Assembly: GCF_000203815.1 (NCBI RefSeq)
Contig: NW_004457624.1
Coordinates: 744,001-808,000 of the forward strand
DNA length: 64,000 nucleotides
Source: Cavenderia fasciculata
Taxonomy: Eukaryota > Evosea > Eumycetozoa > Acytosteliales > Cavenderiaceae
Direction: 5' to 3'
The notes under the pieces were generated by a model that saw nothing but the letters and a program-made list of their open reading frames with translations, did no database searches and was not told the origin of the DNA. A program made the position numbers and the translations under genes. This document shows, piece by piece, positions 22,865 through 35,507 of this stretch (position 1 is its first letter; the number at the start of each line of letters is the position of its first letter).

Positions 22865-24526
22865 ATGAATATTACAGGTGTATCAAATATTATAGTTGTA
22901 CATATCATATCATTCTTGGACCCGATTGATAGTATATGTTTAACACTAACAAGCAAATCCTTTTACTACAAGAGAGAACAGTTCCTAGCCAATGCATTTC
23001 AGTTTAGTAACAAGTTTCTCAGAGATCATGGATGCACTCAAAAGTCTATCTCTAATCTGATGAAAATGATCGAGAAGGATAGATTTAAACAATTTAATTT
23101 AAAATCATTCAATGATAGTATCATCAGATCAATTAAAAATCAATTACCATCCATTCACAATGGTAAGCAGAGAAACAAATGATCAAGCAAAGAGAGACCA
23201 ACAGTGTAACATTTAAATTAATTTATTTATTTCTAAATCTAGAATTGATTGTATTGGTTAATAGTCAAGTTGACCCAATTAAAGATAATGATATTTCAAG
23301 AGTTATTGTAAGAACAAAGGATGGTGTAAAGGATCCGATAGATCTATCGTTTCTCCCACCGTCTGCCACCAACTTGGTGTATGATTGCAAACGACCTATA
23401 GTAGTTGGATCGATTCCATCAACCATTAAAAAACTTGAATTTGGCACATATCATAACAAAGCAATCAACAATCCCTCACTCATCCCATCGTCAGTGACCG
23501 ATCTGATTCTTTCCAATTCTGTAGTGTCACCCGGTGCCATTCCATCAAGTGTCACCACTTTGGCATTTGGAGCCAGATTTACTCATGATTTAGAACCAGG
23601 GTCTGTCCCACCCAATCTAAAATCACTAAAGTACTTTCGCAGCGACTCTAGCGACCCAATCCCTAGAGGTGTGGTGCCAGACACTGTACGTGTCATTGAA
23701 GGTATCGGGTTGGATCATTTAGCGGAATACCCACCCTACTTGGAGAAACTAATTAGTTCGACTGAGCGCTTTATCAGTTCCCCACCCTTCCCCACCTCAC
23801 TCACTCATCTCGATATTACAGATTGGAGAACAGAGCCACACGAACAATGGAGAAAAATGATTGTAACTACACAAATCACTCATTTTAAAGTTTACAACTA
23901 TGAACATCATATGGATAGTTTACCACCAAACCTTACTCATTTATATATTAGATGTAAGTAAAATAATAATAATAATATTTATAAAAGAATACATTTTAAT
24001 AATTATATCTAACATTATCTTTTCTTTCTTTTATTTAGATGAAAAAATGAATAATCCAAAAGTTATATTTCCAAAAACATTAAAAAGTTTAAGTGTATTT
24101 AGATTTGATATACCAATTTATGTTGGATTGTTTCCAGATAACTTAGAAAGTTTTACATTCAGTGATTCTTGTTGGCTGTTGCAAAAAGATATGCCAGCAG
24201 AGATACTACCTCGATCATGTAAATTAATATCAAATAATATGTTTGGATATTCACACAATTTGGAATGGATTGCTAAAAATCAGCGATCATTTAGCATTAG
24301 ATGGAATTACCTAAAGGAAAAGATTGATTTTAGATTCATTGGCAATGATGATGACACTGTCGTCTTTATTGGTCAACATTACTTTTTTGGAGGTATCTCT
24401 ACCATTTCCAAACTAAGAAAGATTGAAAAAGAAGGATCACAATTCCAATTATTTAACAAGATTATGCATGCTGAATTTAATTCAATGTTTGGTAGAGAAA
24501 AATATAATGTTGATGATTTCTTTTAA
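22865..24526 (+). CDS. F-box / FNIP-repeat protein
   Basis: Three exons, 22865..23162, 23243..23953 and 24039..24526, 498 residues, both introns phase 1. The N-terminus is a good F-box-like helix set (SNIIVVHIISFLDPIDSICLTLTSKSFYYKR). FNIP/LRR repeats follow: VGSIPSTIKKLEFGTYHNKAI, SLIPSSVTDLILSN, GAIPSSVTTLAFGARF, GSVPPNLKSLKYF, then FPKTLKSLSVFRF and GLFPDNLESFTF. The C-terminal ~120 residues are non-repetitive. In this architecture the F-box would bind Skp1 and the repeats would select a substrate; that is family-based inference. Unlike the array A and B proteins it has no zinc-finger exon, and its exon borders differ in sequence. AATAAA follows the stop at about 24542. Confidence 0.85.
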
Positions 24527-24646
24527 TTTAATTTAATCAATCAATAAAAATGAATTGAATCAATCAAATTTGTATTTTAAAATTTATATAAATTATTTAT
24601 TATTATTTTTTTTGTTTTTTTTTAATTCCCTTTCTTTTTTCTATTT

Positions 24647-26534
24647 TTATCTGGAAGTTACCATATCATCAATTTTAAGTAACATGACAACAGTTTCGGT
24701 TGAAAGGGTTAAAGCGCTAGTTGAAACAAGGAGGGGTTGAACGACGTTTTCGTCAATGATATTGGTGATGGCACCCTTACGGACGTTGATACCGGCGGTC
24801 TTTTCACCTTGGGCGTGCTTGTTACGGAGCTCAGTAACGATGGAAATGGGGTGGAGACCGGCATTCTCGGCCAAAGTGTATGGGATGATCTCGAGGGCCT
24901 CGGCGTAGGCACGGACACAGTAACCCTTGATACCGGGGAGTGTCTTGGAGAACTCTGTGACTTGTTGCGACACCTCAATCTCTGGGGCACCGCCACCGGC
25001 AATCAAGTATTTCTTCTTGACGAGTGAACGGATGACGCAGAGAGCGTCGTGGATGGAACGCTCGGCTTCGTCGAGTACGAGCTTGTTGGAGCCACGGGCG
25101 AGGATGGTGACGGTCTTGCCTGGGTTGGGTACGCCAGTGACCTTGACGACCTTGCCGTCGGCGGTACCAACCTCTTCGACGAGGTCAGCGCGACCGAGCT
25201 TGTCGGCAGTGAACGAGTCAATGTTGGCAACTGGAGTACATCCAATGGTGTTGCAGATAAACTCGATATCTTCACGCTCGACATCCTTGACGACGAGGAT
25301 CTTGAGCTTGGCGAGGTAATGGAGCGAGTATTCGTTGAGTGCGTCACGGAGGATCGACTTTTGAACGAGCAATACGTTACATCCGCTCTTTTGGATCTTA
25401 CGACACATCTCCAAGATCATCTTTGGCTCTTCCTTGAGCACCTTGTCCATCTTGGTGTAGTCGCTGACGACAATGTTGTTGTCCATGTAGGTCTTTGGTG
25501 CAGACAAACAGAATTGGATCAAACCAATCTTGGCGTTGTTCACACGGGTTGGGCCGCCGGCGGCATGCGACGATTGTTGGTCAAAGACGAGACCCTTGAC
25601 AAGTTCGGTATCATCTATGGTGCCACCGAGCTTCTTGATGATCTTGATGTCCTTGAGATTGACATTGTCGGCGGTGAGTGGATCCTTTAACACGTTCAAA
25701 ACAGCGTCGACAGAGATTGTAGCCAAGTTGGTGTATTGTGACACAACCTTGGAGTTGAGCGAGGTGATGGCACTCTTGACCAAACTCGAACGATCAGTCA
25801 AACTAATTGGTGTTGCCATGTTGGTCAATACCTCTAATGATTTGCTCAATGCCAATGTAAACGACTCGCTAATCAACGATGGATGAATACCCTTGGACAT
25901 CAATGTACTAACTGCTCCCAACAATGCTCCAGCAATAACTACCACCGATGTTGTTCCATCACCAGCTTCAATATCTTGTGCTTTTGCTAATTCTGCCAAC
26001 TATAAAGAGTTATATTGTATAAGTTGTTGTTGTTCTATATTCTGTATCATCATCTATATCTATATCTATAAATTTAATTACCATTCTTGCAGCTGGATGT
26101 CTAACTTCCAAGTGTTGTAAGATGGTAGCACCATCATTGCTAATAATAACTTCTCCATTTGGTGAACTGATCTATAAAGTAGTAAGTAATAACAAGTAAT
26201 GTATAAAGGTTGAGAGTTAATCTTTGTGATCTTTTAAATTTTGACAATGATCATCATCACAAGTCGTGTGTCGTCTGATTTGATTCATTGTCAATCATAA
26301 TCTTTTAAAACCATAATATAACCATACCATCTTATCCATACCCTTTGGACCCAAGGATGTTCTAATAGCATCGGCAACAGCTAATAATAAGTAATGATGT
26401 AAATGATGTTAGTATTTGTTTGATCTTCTGTATCTCTCTTTTGACCACCTACCTCTTGCGGCAACGATGTTTGATGTTCTAACATCCTTTTCCTTTTCCT
26501 TTTCCTCAAAGTCTCCTCTAGATGGTGCAGACAT
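24647..26534 (-). CDS. cct4: T-complex protein 1 subunit delta (CCT4 chaperonin)
   Basis: Four exons on the minus strand: 26453..26534, 26328..26380, 26082..26171 and 24647..25999, 525 residues, full length for the family. Group II chaperonin signatures are present: [24 protein letters not shown], the nucleotide-site GDGTT at residues 88-92, and near the C-terminus [12 protein letters not shown] and [12 protein letters not shown]. The delta-subunit-specific stretch [20 protein letters not shown] identifies CCT4. It is one of eight subunits of the cytosolic TRiC ring that folds actin, tubulin and WD proteins. The last exon is much more GC-rich at third codon positions than its neighbours, as expected for a highly expressed gene. 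It lies 222 bp from the stop of the TrpRS gene, in the same orientation. Confidence 0.97.
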
Positions 26535-26756
26535 TCTATTATACTAAACTATTTATATATATATTAAAATATAATACAATGAAGAGATAAAGTAGAAGTA
26601 GTAATCTCACTCTGATGAAAGGGACCTCACTTCATAAAAAAAAAAAAAAAAGGAATCGTGAACACGAAAAAAAATTAAAAAAAACTATGAACTGAGCTTC
26701 AAGAAAGGGTACATGTACAATTCTTTTGGGTTTATTATTATTATCTCTGTGATATG

Positions 26757-27992
26757 TTATTCATAAAGACCAATAATATTTTTAATATCAGTCAAGTTAC
26801 GATTGGCAATTGAACGAGCACGATGTGACCCCTTTTGAAGTATCTCTTTGATGTATTTGGGATTGGCTTGATGGTATTCGATCTTTTCGCGAATAGGTGC
26901 AAGATGATTGGTGATGGTTTGTGTGAGGAATGATTTGAACTCGCTGTGCTTGGCATTGGTAAATTGGGAGGCAATGTCGGCTGGCGACAAGGGTTGAGTG
27001 GATGGCATCATGGCCGATGCGATGGCTAGCAGGTTGGCTATATTGGGTCGGGTGACAGTGTCGTAGGTGATGCCGATGGTAGAGTCGGTAGCAGCTTTAC
27101 TGATCTTTTTAGCGATGGTTTCGTTGCTGTCGGTGAGATTGATACGCGAGTTCTCTGATACGTCAGACTTGGACATCTTGGAAGCTGCATTCTGCAGACT
27201 CATGATACGCTTGCTTTCGCTGGTACTCACAATTTGTGGTAGTGGAAAGTAGTCGGTCTTGTAATGCGCGTTGAATGCATGTGCAATCTTGCGTGTCAGT
27301 TCCACATGTTGTGTCTGGTCTTCGCCGACCGGCACGTGTGTTGCACGGTACAACAGAATGTCGGCAGCCATCAAGATGGGGTATGCCAGCAGTCCGTAGG
27401 TCGACTGTACCGCCGAATCTGTGTTCTTCTTGCTCTTCTCCTTGAACTGGATCATGTTCTCGAGACGACCAAGTGCTGTGTGGCAGCTGAGTATCCACGA
27501 CAACTCGCAGTGTGCCGGTACCTGCGACTGATTAAACAGCACCACCTTGTCGGGGTCGATACCACATGCCACATACTCTATTGCCACATCCACCGTGTTC
27601 TTACGTAGCGATGCTGGCTGCACCGCCTTGTTTGTCAGCGAATGCAAATCAACAATCGAGAACAGTAGACTGCTGCTGCTATCCTCTCCTGCACCACCAC
27701 CATCCTTTGCAATCTTTGCTTCGTTTCTAGCAATCGAGTTTTGTAATTCTATCCAATTAAGCATTGCACCCGAGTAGTTACCAATATGCAATCCTCCATT
27801 GGTAGGTTGCATTCCACTAAATATACGAGTTGGTTTGTTTACAAAGTCATGATGTTTCTTTAATTGTTCCATTGATATGATCAAAGAGGAGTCGTCTTCC
27901 TTTGTACCAGTACTGTACGACCGCATACCTCCCTTTATGATCATCACATTCTTTGCATTCTTGAATGTACTAGCTGTTATTCTATTCAGCAT
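26757..27992 (-). CDS. wars2: Tryptophan-tRNA ligase, mitochondrial (bacterial type)
   Basis: A single exon of 411 residues. The N-terminus (MLNRITASTFKNAKNVMIIK) is basic and lacks acidic residues, as in a mitochondrial presequence. The class I synthetase HIGH motif is LHIGN at residues 68-72 within GMQPTNGGLHIGNYSGA, and the KMSKS loop is exact at 272-276. Other bacterial TrpRS blocks are SIVDLHSLT, GRLENMIQFKEKS, YPILMAADILLYRA and VGEDQTQHVELTRKIA. It charges mitochondrial tRNA-Trp. Its start lies 162 bp from the start of the divergent gene at 28155. The coding GC is elevated in the central part, like CCT4. Confidence 0.95.
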   Translation of the reverse strand: MLNRITASTFKNAKNVMIIKGGMRSYSTGTKEDDSSLIISMEQLKKHHDFVNKPTRIFSGMQPTNGGLHIGNYSGAMLNWIELQNSIARNEAKIAKDGGGAGEDSSSSLLFSIVDLHSLTNKAVQPASLRKNTVDVAIEYVACGIDPDKVVLFNQSQVPAHCELSWILSCHTALGRLENMIQFKEKSKKNTDSAVQSTYGLLAYPILMAADILLYRATHVPVGEDQTQHVELTRKIAHAFNAHYKTDYFPLPQIVSTSESKRIMSLQNAASKMSKSDVSENSRINLTDSNETIAKKISKAATDSTIGITYDTVTRPNIANLLAIASAMMPSTQPLSPADIASQFTNAKHSEFKSFLTQTITNHLAPIREKIEYHQANPKYIKEILQKGSHRARSIANRNLTDIKNIIGLYE

Positions 27993-28154
27993 ATCTCGAT
28001 ATCTATATATCTATATACTCTTCTTGGAATATGAAAATGAGTATGATTTCATACTCAAACTCGAGTTGCACATGAAATCATTCTTTTTATTGTTCAACTT
28101 TTAATTTAAATTATTATTATTTCAAAAAGAGATAAATGAAGATCAGGTTAAATA
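27993..28154. promoter_or_regulatory. Short bidirectional promoter region
   Basis: Only 162 bp separate the start codons of the divergent TrpRS gene and the gene at 28155, so both promoters must lie here. The sequence has an AT-only core at about 28100-28125 and oligo-A/T tracts. No defined site is recognisable. Confidence 0.45.
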
Positions 28155-30296
28155 ATGACATCAGAGTTGAATAGATGGAGAGATGTGACGGCAGAATGGA
28201 AGACGATGAATCGAAACTCATTGTATGAATTGATATCTACTCCACTTGTCGACAATGAATTACAGAGACTATCAATCTTTTTGACAAACCTCTATAATGT
28301 ATGTTATGATGAGATATATATAGATATAGATATAGATGTTATTGTTTACAACTATTAACTGTAATTTGAATATATATATATATTTAGATCATAAAAGAAA
28401 AGAATGGTATTGAAGAGATACTAGAGGAATATATGAATGTATTTGTATTGATAACAAATTTGATCAACATTCCCATCTTTTCAACTTCATCAAGACATGA
28501 ATACATATCATCTAGTGCCGATACAATATACAAGATGATTATAATCTTTTTAAACAAATCAAATATCAATCCGAATCACAATCATAATGATGATAAACCA
28601 TCACTTTTAAAATTAAAACAAAGGTAACAAAGATTTCAACCCATTATTATTATTATTATTATTATGTATGGTATTAATTCTCTTTTTCTTTTTCTTTTAG
28701 GATTAATGGATGGTCAATTAAACAATTAGAACAAGCATGGTGTCGTGAAAAGATTGTAAGAGAATCAAATGAAATATCTTATTTACATCAATTGATGGAA
28801 AAGATGAGAATAGGCAGCCAAGATTTACATGACAAACAAATTGAATTGTACAATACCGAATTGATCAATACTCTGACCAGACTAAGAAATAGTCACTATA
28901 TATACTGTGACATTAATGTCAATTATCTATCATCTGCCATCAATGTATTATCAAAATCATCAATTGAACCAGAACTGTGTCAATCCATTTTAGATTCCAA
29001 TTTGGAAAGATACAATGAACAATCTGGTACTATTATTGGATTAAATACTAAATTTATAAAAGATACATTATCAAATTTAAAACAACAAGATCAATCCTCC
29101 TCTTTATCATCATCATCCACTTCATTATCATCATCGCTTCAAAGTAATATCATTTCAATTTGGACAAAATATCCACAAATTTATTGTAAATATGTATGTA
29201 TATGTAGAGTTGATTTACATGTAAATACATTAAAGATAACAATTTTTGTTAACATTTACTTTTTGCACCATTCATTCATTCATTTTTTAAGATATTAGAA
29301 ATTTTAGTAAAATATTTTGATCAATTTCAAGATGATCCATATTCATTTGAAAAGAAAAACTCTTTGGATAATATTAAAGTTACAAATGATGTAGGGTTAT
29401 CGACAATTGCTCAATGTTGTTTATTAAATCCTCATATTCATCATTTCACAATGGATTTTTTAAAACAACTTTGGATCTCATCACCTTGTTATTTAGTATC
29501 TGATTTCACAGGACAATTAAATCAATTAATTGTTAAAAAATATCAATTAATTATTACTAAAAATGATATTAGTCTTTATCAGGTATGTCTATAGAATAGA
29601 TTTAAAAAAAAAAAATTATAAATATATATATTTATTTATTTATCCTTTTTTTCTATTTTCTTTTAGTATTATCCAAAACATTTAAAACAATTAATATTTA
29701 TTTATCAACAAATGTCAAATCAATTAATTGATTATGAAGAATTTGACAAGTCATTTGTCAGTTATTTCCAAAGGATTCATGAATGTCAAAGCTATATACT
29801 ATCACAATACTCTAACGCTACAAATCCACCCATTTCACAAATACTCTTTGATATTTGGTTCATTTCAAATCAATTTATAAGATTTTTCAATCAATCAATG
29901 AGTTATCTTACAAAATATCAAAATATTATTAATCAGGTATGAAACCAAAATCATAATAACAATTTGAACATTACCAATCGATATTAAATTTATTTCATTT
30001 ATTTTTAGGATCAATTAAAATTAAATACATTGATTGATTATATTATTTGGAATAGATATCCTTATAATATTAACGATAATGATAATAATAATAATAATAA
30101 TAATAGTACAGAATCAATTCCCTATCACCTTGGAGATAAAAAACAAGAACAAGATATAATTAATTTCCAAAGACAATTAAATCAATTTAAATCATTTCTA
30201 TTCAAGTATTCAGAAAAACAAGGAAAATTAGAATCAGAAGATGAATTAATCATGGAAGAAGATAAAGAGTTGTATTATATATTTAAATCTTTTTAA
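28155..30296 (+). CDS. Unrecognised alpha-helical protein
   Basis: Six exons: 28155..28298, 28388..28623, 28701..29193, 29292..29582, 29667..29936 and 30009..30296, 573 residues; all junctions keep frame. The sequence is rich in Leu, Ile, Gln and Asn, predicted largely helical, with no transmembrane segment and no motif I can place. Typical stretches are RINGWSIKQLEQAW, WTKYPQIYCKYILEILVKYF and LFDIWFISNQFIRFFNQSMSY. The repeated W/Y-rich helices suggest a scaffold of helical repeats. The C-terminus is acidic (EDELIMEEDKELYY) after a poly-Asn loop. It could be a diverged member of a helical-repeat complex subunit, but I cannot assign a function. Confidence 0.7.
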
Positions 30297-30442
30297 TTTA
30301 ATAAAAAAATATTATTCTAAAAAGATTTATCTTTTTTTTCCTTTTTCATTGTTTATTACTTTTGAAAAAAAAAATGGTAATAAATAAATATTGTGTGTGT
30401 CGCTACTCTACTTTTTGTTGTTGGTCGAGTTTGTAATCAAAT

Positions 30443-31843
30443 CTACAGGTGTATTATTTTTGTTTTTTTTTTTAAAGTATCTCGGGGAGAATTTAATATA
30501 TTGGGAGTTGAAGGAGATGAAATAGGAGATGTCGAGGCAAGCGCAGGTGAAGAGGGAAAAGATGAGTTGGTGGAAGAAGATGGTTCTGAAATGAGATTGA
30601 CAATGATCCAAATGGCTGTCGATTCAGCACGAATCGATCCAGACTGATCCTTGATGCAAGAGTGCACGTATATTTTCTTTCCGTCTCTTCTTTCGATACG
30701 TGTCTCGATCAGACTAACTGAATTCAATGGAACAAACTTTTTATAATTTACAGATAGGTTTGCAGTGACTGCATATTTCTTTGGTTTTGGTTCATTGATC
30801 GTAGTAGTGGTGGTGGTAGCAGAGCAATTGGTAGTACTACTGACATTTGATGATGACGATGATGATGGAGATGAAGATGGTGATGGGAATGAAGAAGAAG
30901 GAGATGAAGATGAAGATGATTGTTGTTGATCTTCTTCATAATTATTATTATAATAGTATCTTATACAACAAGCCATTGAATCGTCAAACAAGGTCGCCAA
31001 GGCACCACCATGTACACAACCTGGTGGACCTTCACAATTGTTACTCCAATACACCACACCGACCAACATTCTATCTGGCAAGTAATCCAAAACGATATGG
31101 TTCCCAGACTCGGTCAATGAAATGGGTGAAGATGTATTTTGTTGAACCATATTACTATTTCCTTGTTGTTTGTTATTTAAATTTGGCGATAATAATCTTT
31201 GTTGTTGTTGTCGATTTTGTATTTTTTCATGTTGATCATGTTCCATCATCATTTGTTGTTGATCTCTATTAATAGTACTAAAGCCCTTCCAGTAATATTT
31301 GGAGAAAAACTTTCTGTCTTGATAAACATAATTTTTGCCCTTGAATCCATTTTCCTTTCGTTTCTCGTCGTTGTCCATTTGGTTTCTCGAGATTGGTTGT
31401 AGGTCGTGTCGTTGTGAAAGTAGTACCGCCCATTGTGGCCATTCAATTGTATTTTCATCCATATAGTCTCCACTGTGATATGTCGTTGTGGTGGTAGAGT
31501 CTTGGTTGTGGTGCTCGACGCTGCAATCTAGAGTAGCACCATTCGAATGGTCCTTACTATTATTGAGAGGGTTGTGGTGGTGGTGGTGGTGATGATGATG
31601 GTGTGTAGCATCACCCTTTGCGACTGCCGCACAGTCACTGCTGCCGCTACTGCTGTTGCTACTGCTACTATTCTTTCGCGACCCACTTCCACTTCTCTTG
31701 AGTGATTTGGATCGACGTTCAGACGATGGACTCGTCGTCCCAGACTTTGATGATTTATGTGAATGGGAATTTTGTGCTTGTTGTTGGTGATTCATTCCAA
31801 TGGCTATAAACATAGTTTTTAATGCTTGCCAGAATGATGTCAT
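30443..31843 (-). CDS. Hotdog-fold thioesterase (THEM4/PaaI-like) with low-complexity inserts
   Basis: A single exon of 466 residues. The catalytic hotdog core begins at about residue 250 (NHIVLDYLPDRMLVGVVYWS) and holds the family signature GCVHGGALATLFDDSMA, with the HGG at 278-280, then ANLSVNYKKFVPLNSVSLIETRIERRDGKKIYV and a final strand AESTAIWIIVN. Such proteins hydrolyse acyl-CoA thioesters; the spacing is closest to THEM4/THEM5-type enzymes. Unusual features: a ~60-residue Gln/Ser/Pro/Thr insert splits the core after the first helix, a ten-His run sits at about 81-90, and the first 240 residues are mostly Ser/Asn/Gln-rich. I recognise no targeting sequence with confidence. It is convergent with the gene ending at 30296. 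Confidence 0.8.
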   Translation of the reverse strand: MTSFWQALKTMFIAIGMNHQQQAQNSHSHKSSKSGTTSPSSERRSKSLKRSGSGSRKNSSSSNSSSGSSDCAAVAKGDATHHHHHHHHHHNPLNNSKDHSNGATLDCSVEHHNQDSTTTTTYHSGDYMDENTIEWPQWAVLLSQRHDLQPISRNQMDNDEKRKENGFKGKNYVYQDRKFFSKYYWKGFSTINRDQQQMMMEHDQHEKIQNRQQQQRLLSPNLNNKQQGNSNMVQQNTSSPISLTESGNHIVLDYLPDRMLVGVVYWSNNCEGPPGCVHGGALATLFDDSMACCIRYYYNNNYEEDQQQSSSSSSPSSSFPSPSSSPSSSSSSNVSSTTNCSATTTTTTINEPKPKKYAVTANLSVNYKKFVPLNSVSLIETRIERRDGKKIYVHSCIKDQSGSIRAESTAIWIIVNLISEPSSSTNSSFPSSPALASTSPISSPSTPNILNSPRDTLKKKTKIIHL

Positions 31844-32995
31844 TTTATAAAAAATTATATAATATTATATAATATAAATATATATAAATATATAAAATAT
31901 ATAGATCTTTTTTTTGTATCTCAATCCAATTTAATTGAATCTAACGAATCAAAGAAAAAAAAAAAAAAAAAACAAACTGGATGGTCGACTAAAACTGAAT
32001 GACTTGTCTGACTATCCAGTCGCAAAGAATAAGAGGTGGATACTGATTTAAATATATGTATATATATATAAAAAAGTGGTAATATGCAAGTACTTAGAAT
32101 ACGCGAGTACTACTAGTCGTGTAAATTGGAGGGAGATAGATTTAAATCGCGTAAACCGTCTTTCTATTTAATGAAAAAGAATAAAATTAATAAATGGTAA
32201 TTACAAATATCTCTTCTTTTTAATGTGTCAATATTATATTATTATTAGATTGGAATTAGGTGAACTTTGCAAAGTAGTTGCCGTAAAAAAAAAAAAAGAT
32301 GACAATCAATTGGTCAACACAAGCGAAAGGATGGATATGGATTGTCAAAGAAAATGAGAGTCAGATGAAAAGGGTAAAATGAAGGAGGGAGAATGATAAA
32401 AAATATTATAATATTATATAATGAAAAATAATAACTCTTAAGAATCAAAAAGAGTTGTATCCACCAATTGTTATGTTATTGTTACAAACAACATACTTTA
32501 ATTTTTATGTGTTGTTTTTGTTGTTGTTGTGTACACAAATAAATATATATATACTTGTATGATTATGATGGTAGGTCTCTGGCTTGGTGGATATCGGTTG
32601 GAAGTGGTGTGGTGTGATGAGTGATGGTGATATGAAAGGATGGACAAATTTGAATGAGTGAGGGAGGAATAATTAAAGAAATTAATAAATCGAAATTAAT
32701 TATTCAATTGTCGCTAAAATCAACCAATGTCAATCCCATCCCAAGCAAAGAGAGAGAGAGGGTGTGTTGAAAAGTTATTGATGCTTCTACTCTTAATAAT
32801 TCAGTGAGTGAGAGTGTTTGTGTTATTGATGTTGTGTGACTGTGTTTGTTGTTGTTGTTGTTGTTGAAATCGCACCTCTTCCACCAATTCATGTGAGCGA
32901 TGAAACTATCGAAAGTTTAATGAACAACAACCCACCACCATGGTGTTAAATTAATTGTGCGAGAGGGGGTTGGTAGAGTAGGTGAAAATCAATAT

Positions 32996-33015
32996 GGTGG
33001 GGTTAGGGTTGATGG
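32996..33015 (+). other. G-rich tract (possible G-quadruplex)
   Basis: GGTGGGGTTAGGGTTGATGG has four short G-runs in an otherwise AT-rich region, and a C-rich stretch (ACCCCCTACCC) follows about 35 bases downstream. The two could pair or form alternative structures. This is a sequence observation only. Confidence 0.4.
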
Positions 33016-34781
33016 TTCCTAAGGTGATCTTCTAAAGTTCACCCCCTACCCTGTTCTTCGATTGTTGTTCTCTTTAACAATCAAAGAAACAACCTTTAGA
33101 GCTAGAGCAAAAAGAGTGTTCCACTGTTGTTGTTGTTGTTGTTGTTGGATGTAAGAAAAAAAGAAGAAGAAGAAGAAGAAGAGTTCAAGGCAACAAAGAG
33201 TTTCTTCATCGTCTGATCCTCCTTTCTTTAAACACTATCATGAAATGTGAAATGTGTACACATTTCAAATTAAACCTCTTCCTTTTGAGAAAACTCTTCT
33301 TCTTCCCTTCTTTCTTTGTCTCTTTTTCCTTTCATATCTCTTATCAGATATCTATCTGTCCATCGATCTACTATCAATCTAGATTTATTAGTCATCCCCC
33401 CTCTCGTCCTCTATTATTATTATTATTTTGTTGTATTATTTCTACTCTATAACGATGATCAACTTGGTGTTGTTGTATACATATGACTGTGACACGTCAT
33501 ACCTACAAAAGAATAGCTGTTGTATTTTTGTATCTATTAATTAATCTATAAATGATTTACCTTTTGAAAAAAAAAAAGGAGTGAGAGAGAAAAGATAGGA
33601 TATATTGATAAGAATTAAATATTATATTTTAATTATATGTACAAGCGTAAAGTAAAAAAAACAAAGAGAGAGAAAATGTTGAACAACTTTTTAATTAATC
33701 GCAGACAAGGGAAATTTCGATTTCTTAAGAGGGACACCTTCAAAAACCAAACAAATCGACCAACTGTCCCCAAGTTGTCGAAAATAATTTAGTAATAAAA
33801 ACTCCGTTTTTTCCCATCCAGCGCGCTTCCAAAAGGGAACTAAAAAGTCGGTCCATCCAGAATGAAGAAGAAACCATTGACCAATCAATCCATCAACCTT
33901 TTTAAAAGAAGCTCACATTGATTACATGGTGATTTCACTCACTTCATTATTATTATTTCGAACTACGGTATTAATAAATATGCATATATACTACTTCCAA
34001 CTGCCACTATGCTATTAGAACATCATCACTTTTGATGAATATACCAATCATTTATTCACTCAACTCGACACTTTTGATGATTAATATATTAAAATATACC
34101 ATACTATATGTAGATAGGGGAGGTGATGATAGATGATAGATGGGAAAGAGACAACCAACAAGCCAAAAACAATTTACAATCCATGAAAGACAAGTCAAAA
34201 ATAACTATATGTACATGTGTGATTGATTAATTAAACACACACATTCTTCATGTTGACAATGACAATTGACGATGACATTACCTGTTGTTGTGTGTTTAAT
34301 TGGAGGGTTAGAGTTTTCGTATGTTGGAGATATTTATATTTACATGTTGTGTTGTTTTGTTTGGAGGGTGTTATTTTTATCACCTCTCGAGAAATGATAA
34401 TGATGAGATGATGATAAATATAGGGTGGGAGGGTTAAATGATCATCATTGAATGTAGATGTATTTTACTTGTACTTTGACTACTTGACTTGGATTGTTAC
34501 ATGAAATGCTATGAGATATTCATTGGTTGATGATGATGAATCACCGTCGTCTTGATCATCTCCCGTCTCATCACCATCATACAGGAAGGAAAGATTATTT
34601 GGTAGATATCTATCGTCAATCAACAACAATACTAAAAAACTAAGGTATGTAATAATACCATACCATTATCTTATCACACTGCTATCTATTTCATGTTCAT
34701 TATTTATTTGTACTTTCTTTTTCCAACCCTAATTCTGTGTCCCTGGCAACAACCATTCATCCCATCCCTCATTCATCATAG

Positions 34782-34808
34782 CTTTTTTTTGAACCATCGA
34801 AAAAAAAG
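34782..34808. repeat. Inverted repeat of T and A runs
   Basis: CTTTTTTTT, nine bases, then AAAAAAAAG forms a 9-bp stem with a 9-base loop. It could be chance in AT-rich DNA, or a transcript end structure. Confidence 0.4.
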
Positions 34809-35507
34809 GGGCTTCTTCAAAGATTTTGACTTTTCTCTTGTTTTGGCTATGTCCTATGTTTGAGACGAAAGAGTTTTTTCCAAGCTATCACCCCAATCTT
34901 TAGAGGTCGTAGAACGAAAGATATCGAGACAGATAGCTAGCGTCAAACCTAAACATAGCCATGCCAAGGTTCGATTATGAGATGCTCAAGTCTATCGATA
35001 AACAAAAAGACACCTACCTACCTACTCTCAAAGTAATTCATCTTAATTGTACTGTTGCTTAGATGTTAGACGTTAGACGTTAGACAGACGGTTTTAAAAA
35101 AGGTTGTTGTTCAAAATATATAGGAACGAGAAGTTCATAGTTTACAATAGAAATAGGGGGTTATGTTTAATTAGTTCTGCATGCTTTAGACTTTTTTTTT
35201 TGTGATCGATCTCTCCAACCTTCACTCTCCCGTTCTCTCATTTCTAAAATCATAGAGGATATGATTTGAAAGATTTTTCCCTTCCATCCTACCTTCTCTT
35301 GTTCTTTTACCTGTATTCTGGGGCTATCAGTTGTTGATTGTTGCTCATGTCATAGGTCTCTCCCCACCCACCCTCACCAATGAAGAAGGATTAGAGGGGT
35401 TCTGAAACAGCCCTATTCTGGTGACAGAGGTGTCATGTTACAAGGAAAAGGGGTTTTGTGAAGATACAAACAAACAAACGACATGATATGATTACAATCT
35501 CGATTGC

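Noticed and set aside
25049-25690. Long plus-strand open frames opposite CCT4
   Set aside because: They are antisense shadows of a GC-biased coding exon and have no family features.
33691-33888. Minus-strand 65-codon frame with W/F-rich sequence
   Set aside because: No similarity, no upstream or downstream exons, and length is compatible with chance. Kept only as a note on the gene-free region.
34960-35000. GGTTCGATTATGAGATGC as a possible tRNA T-arm
   Set aside because: No acceptor stem, D-arm or anticodon arm can be placed around it.
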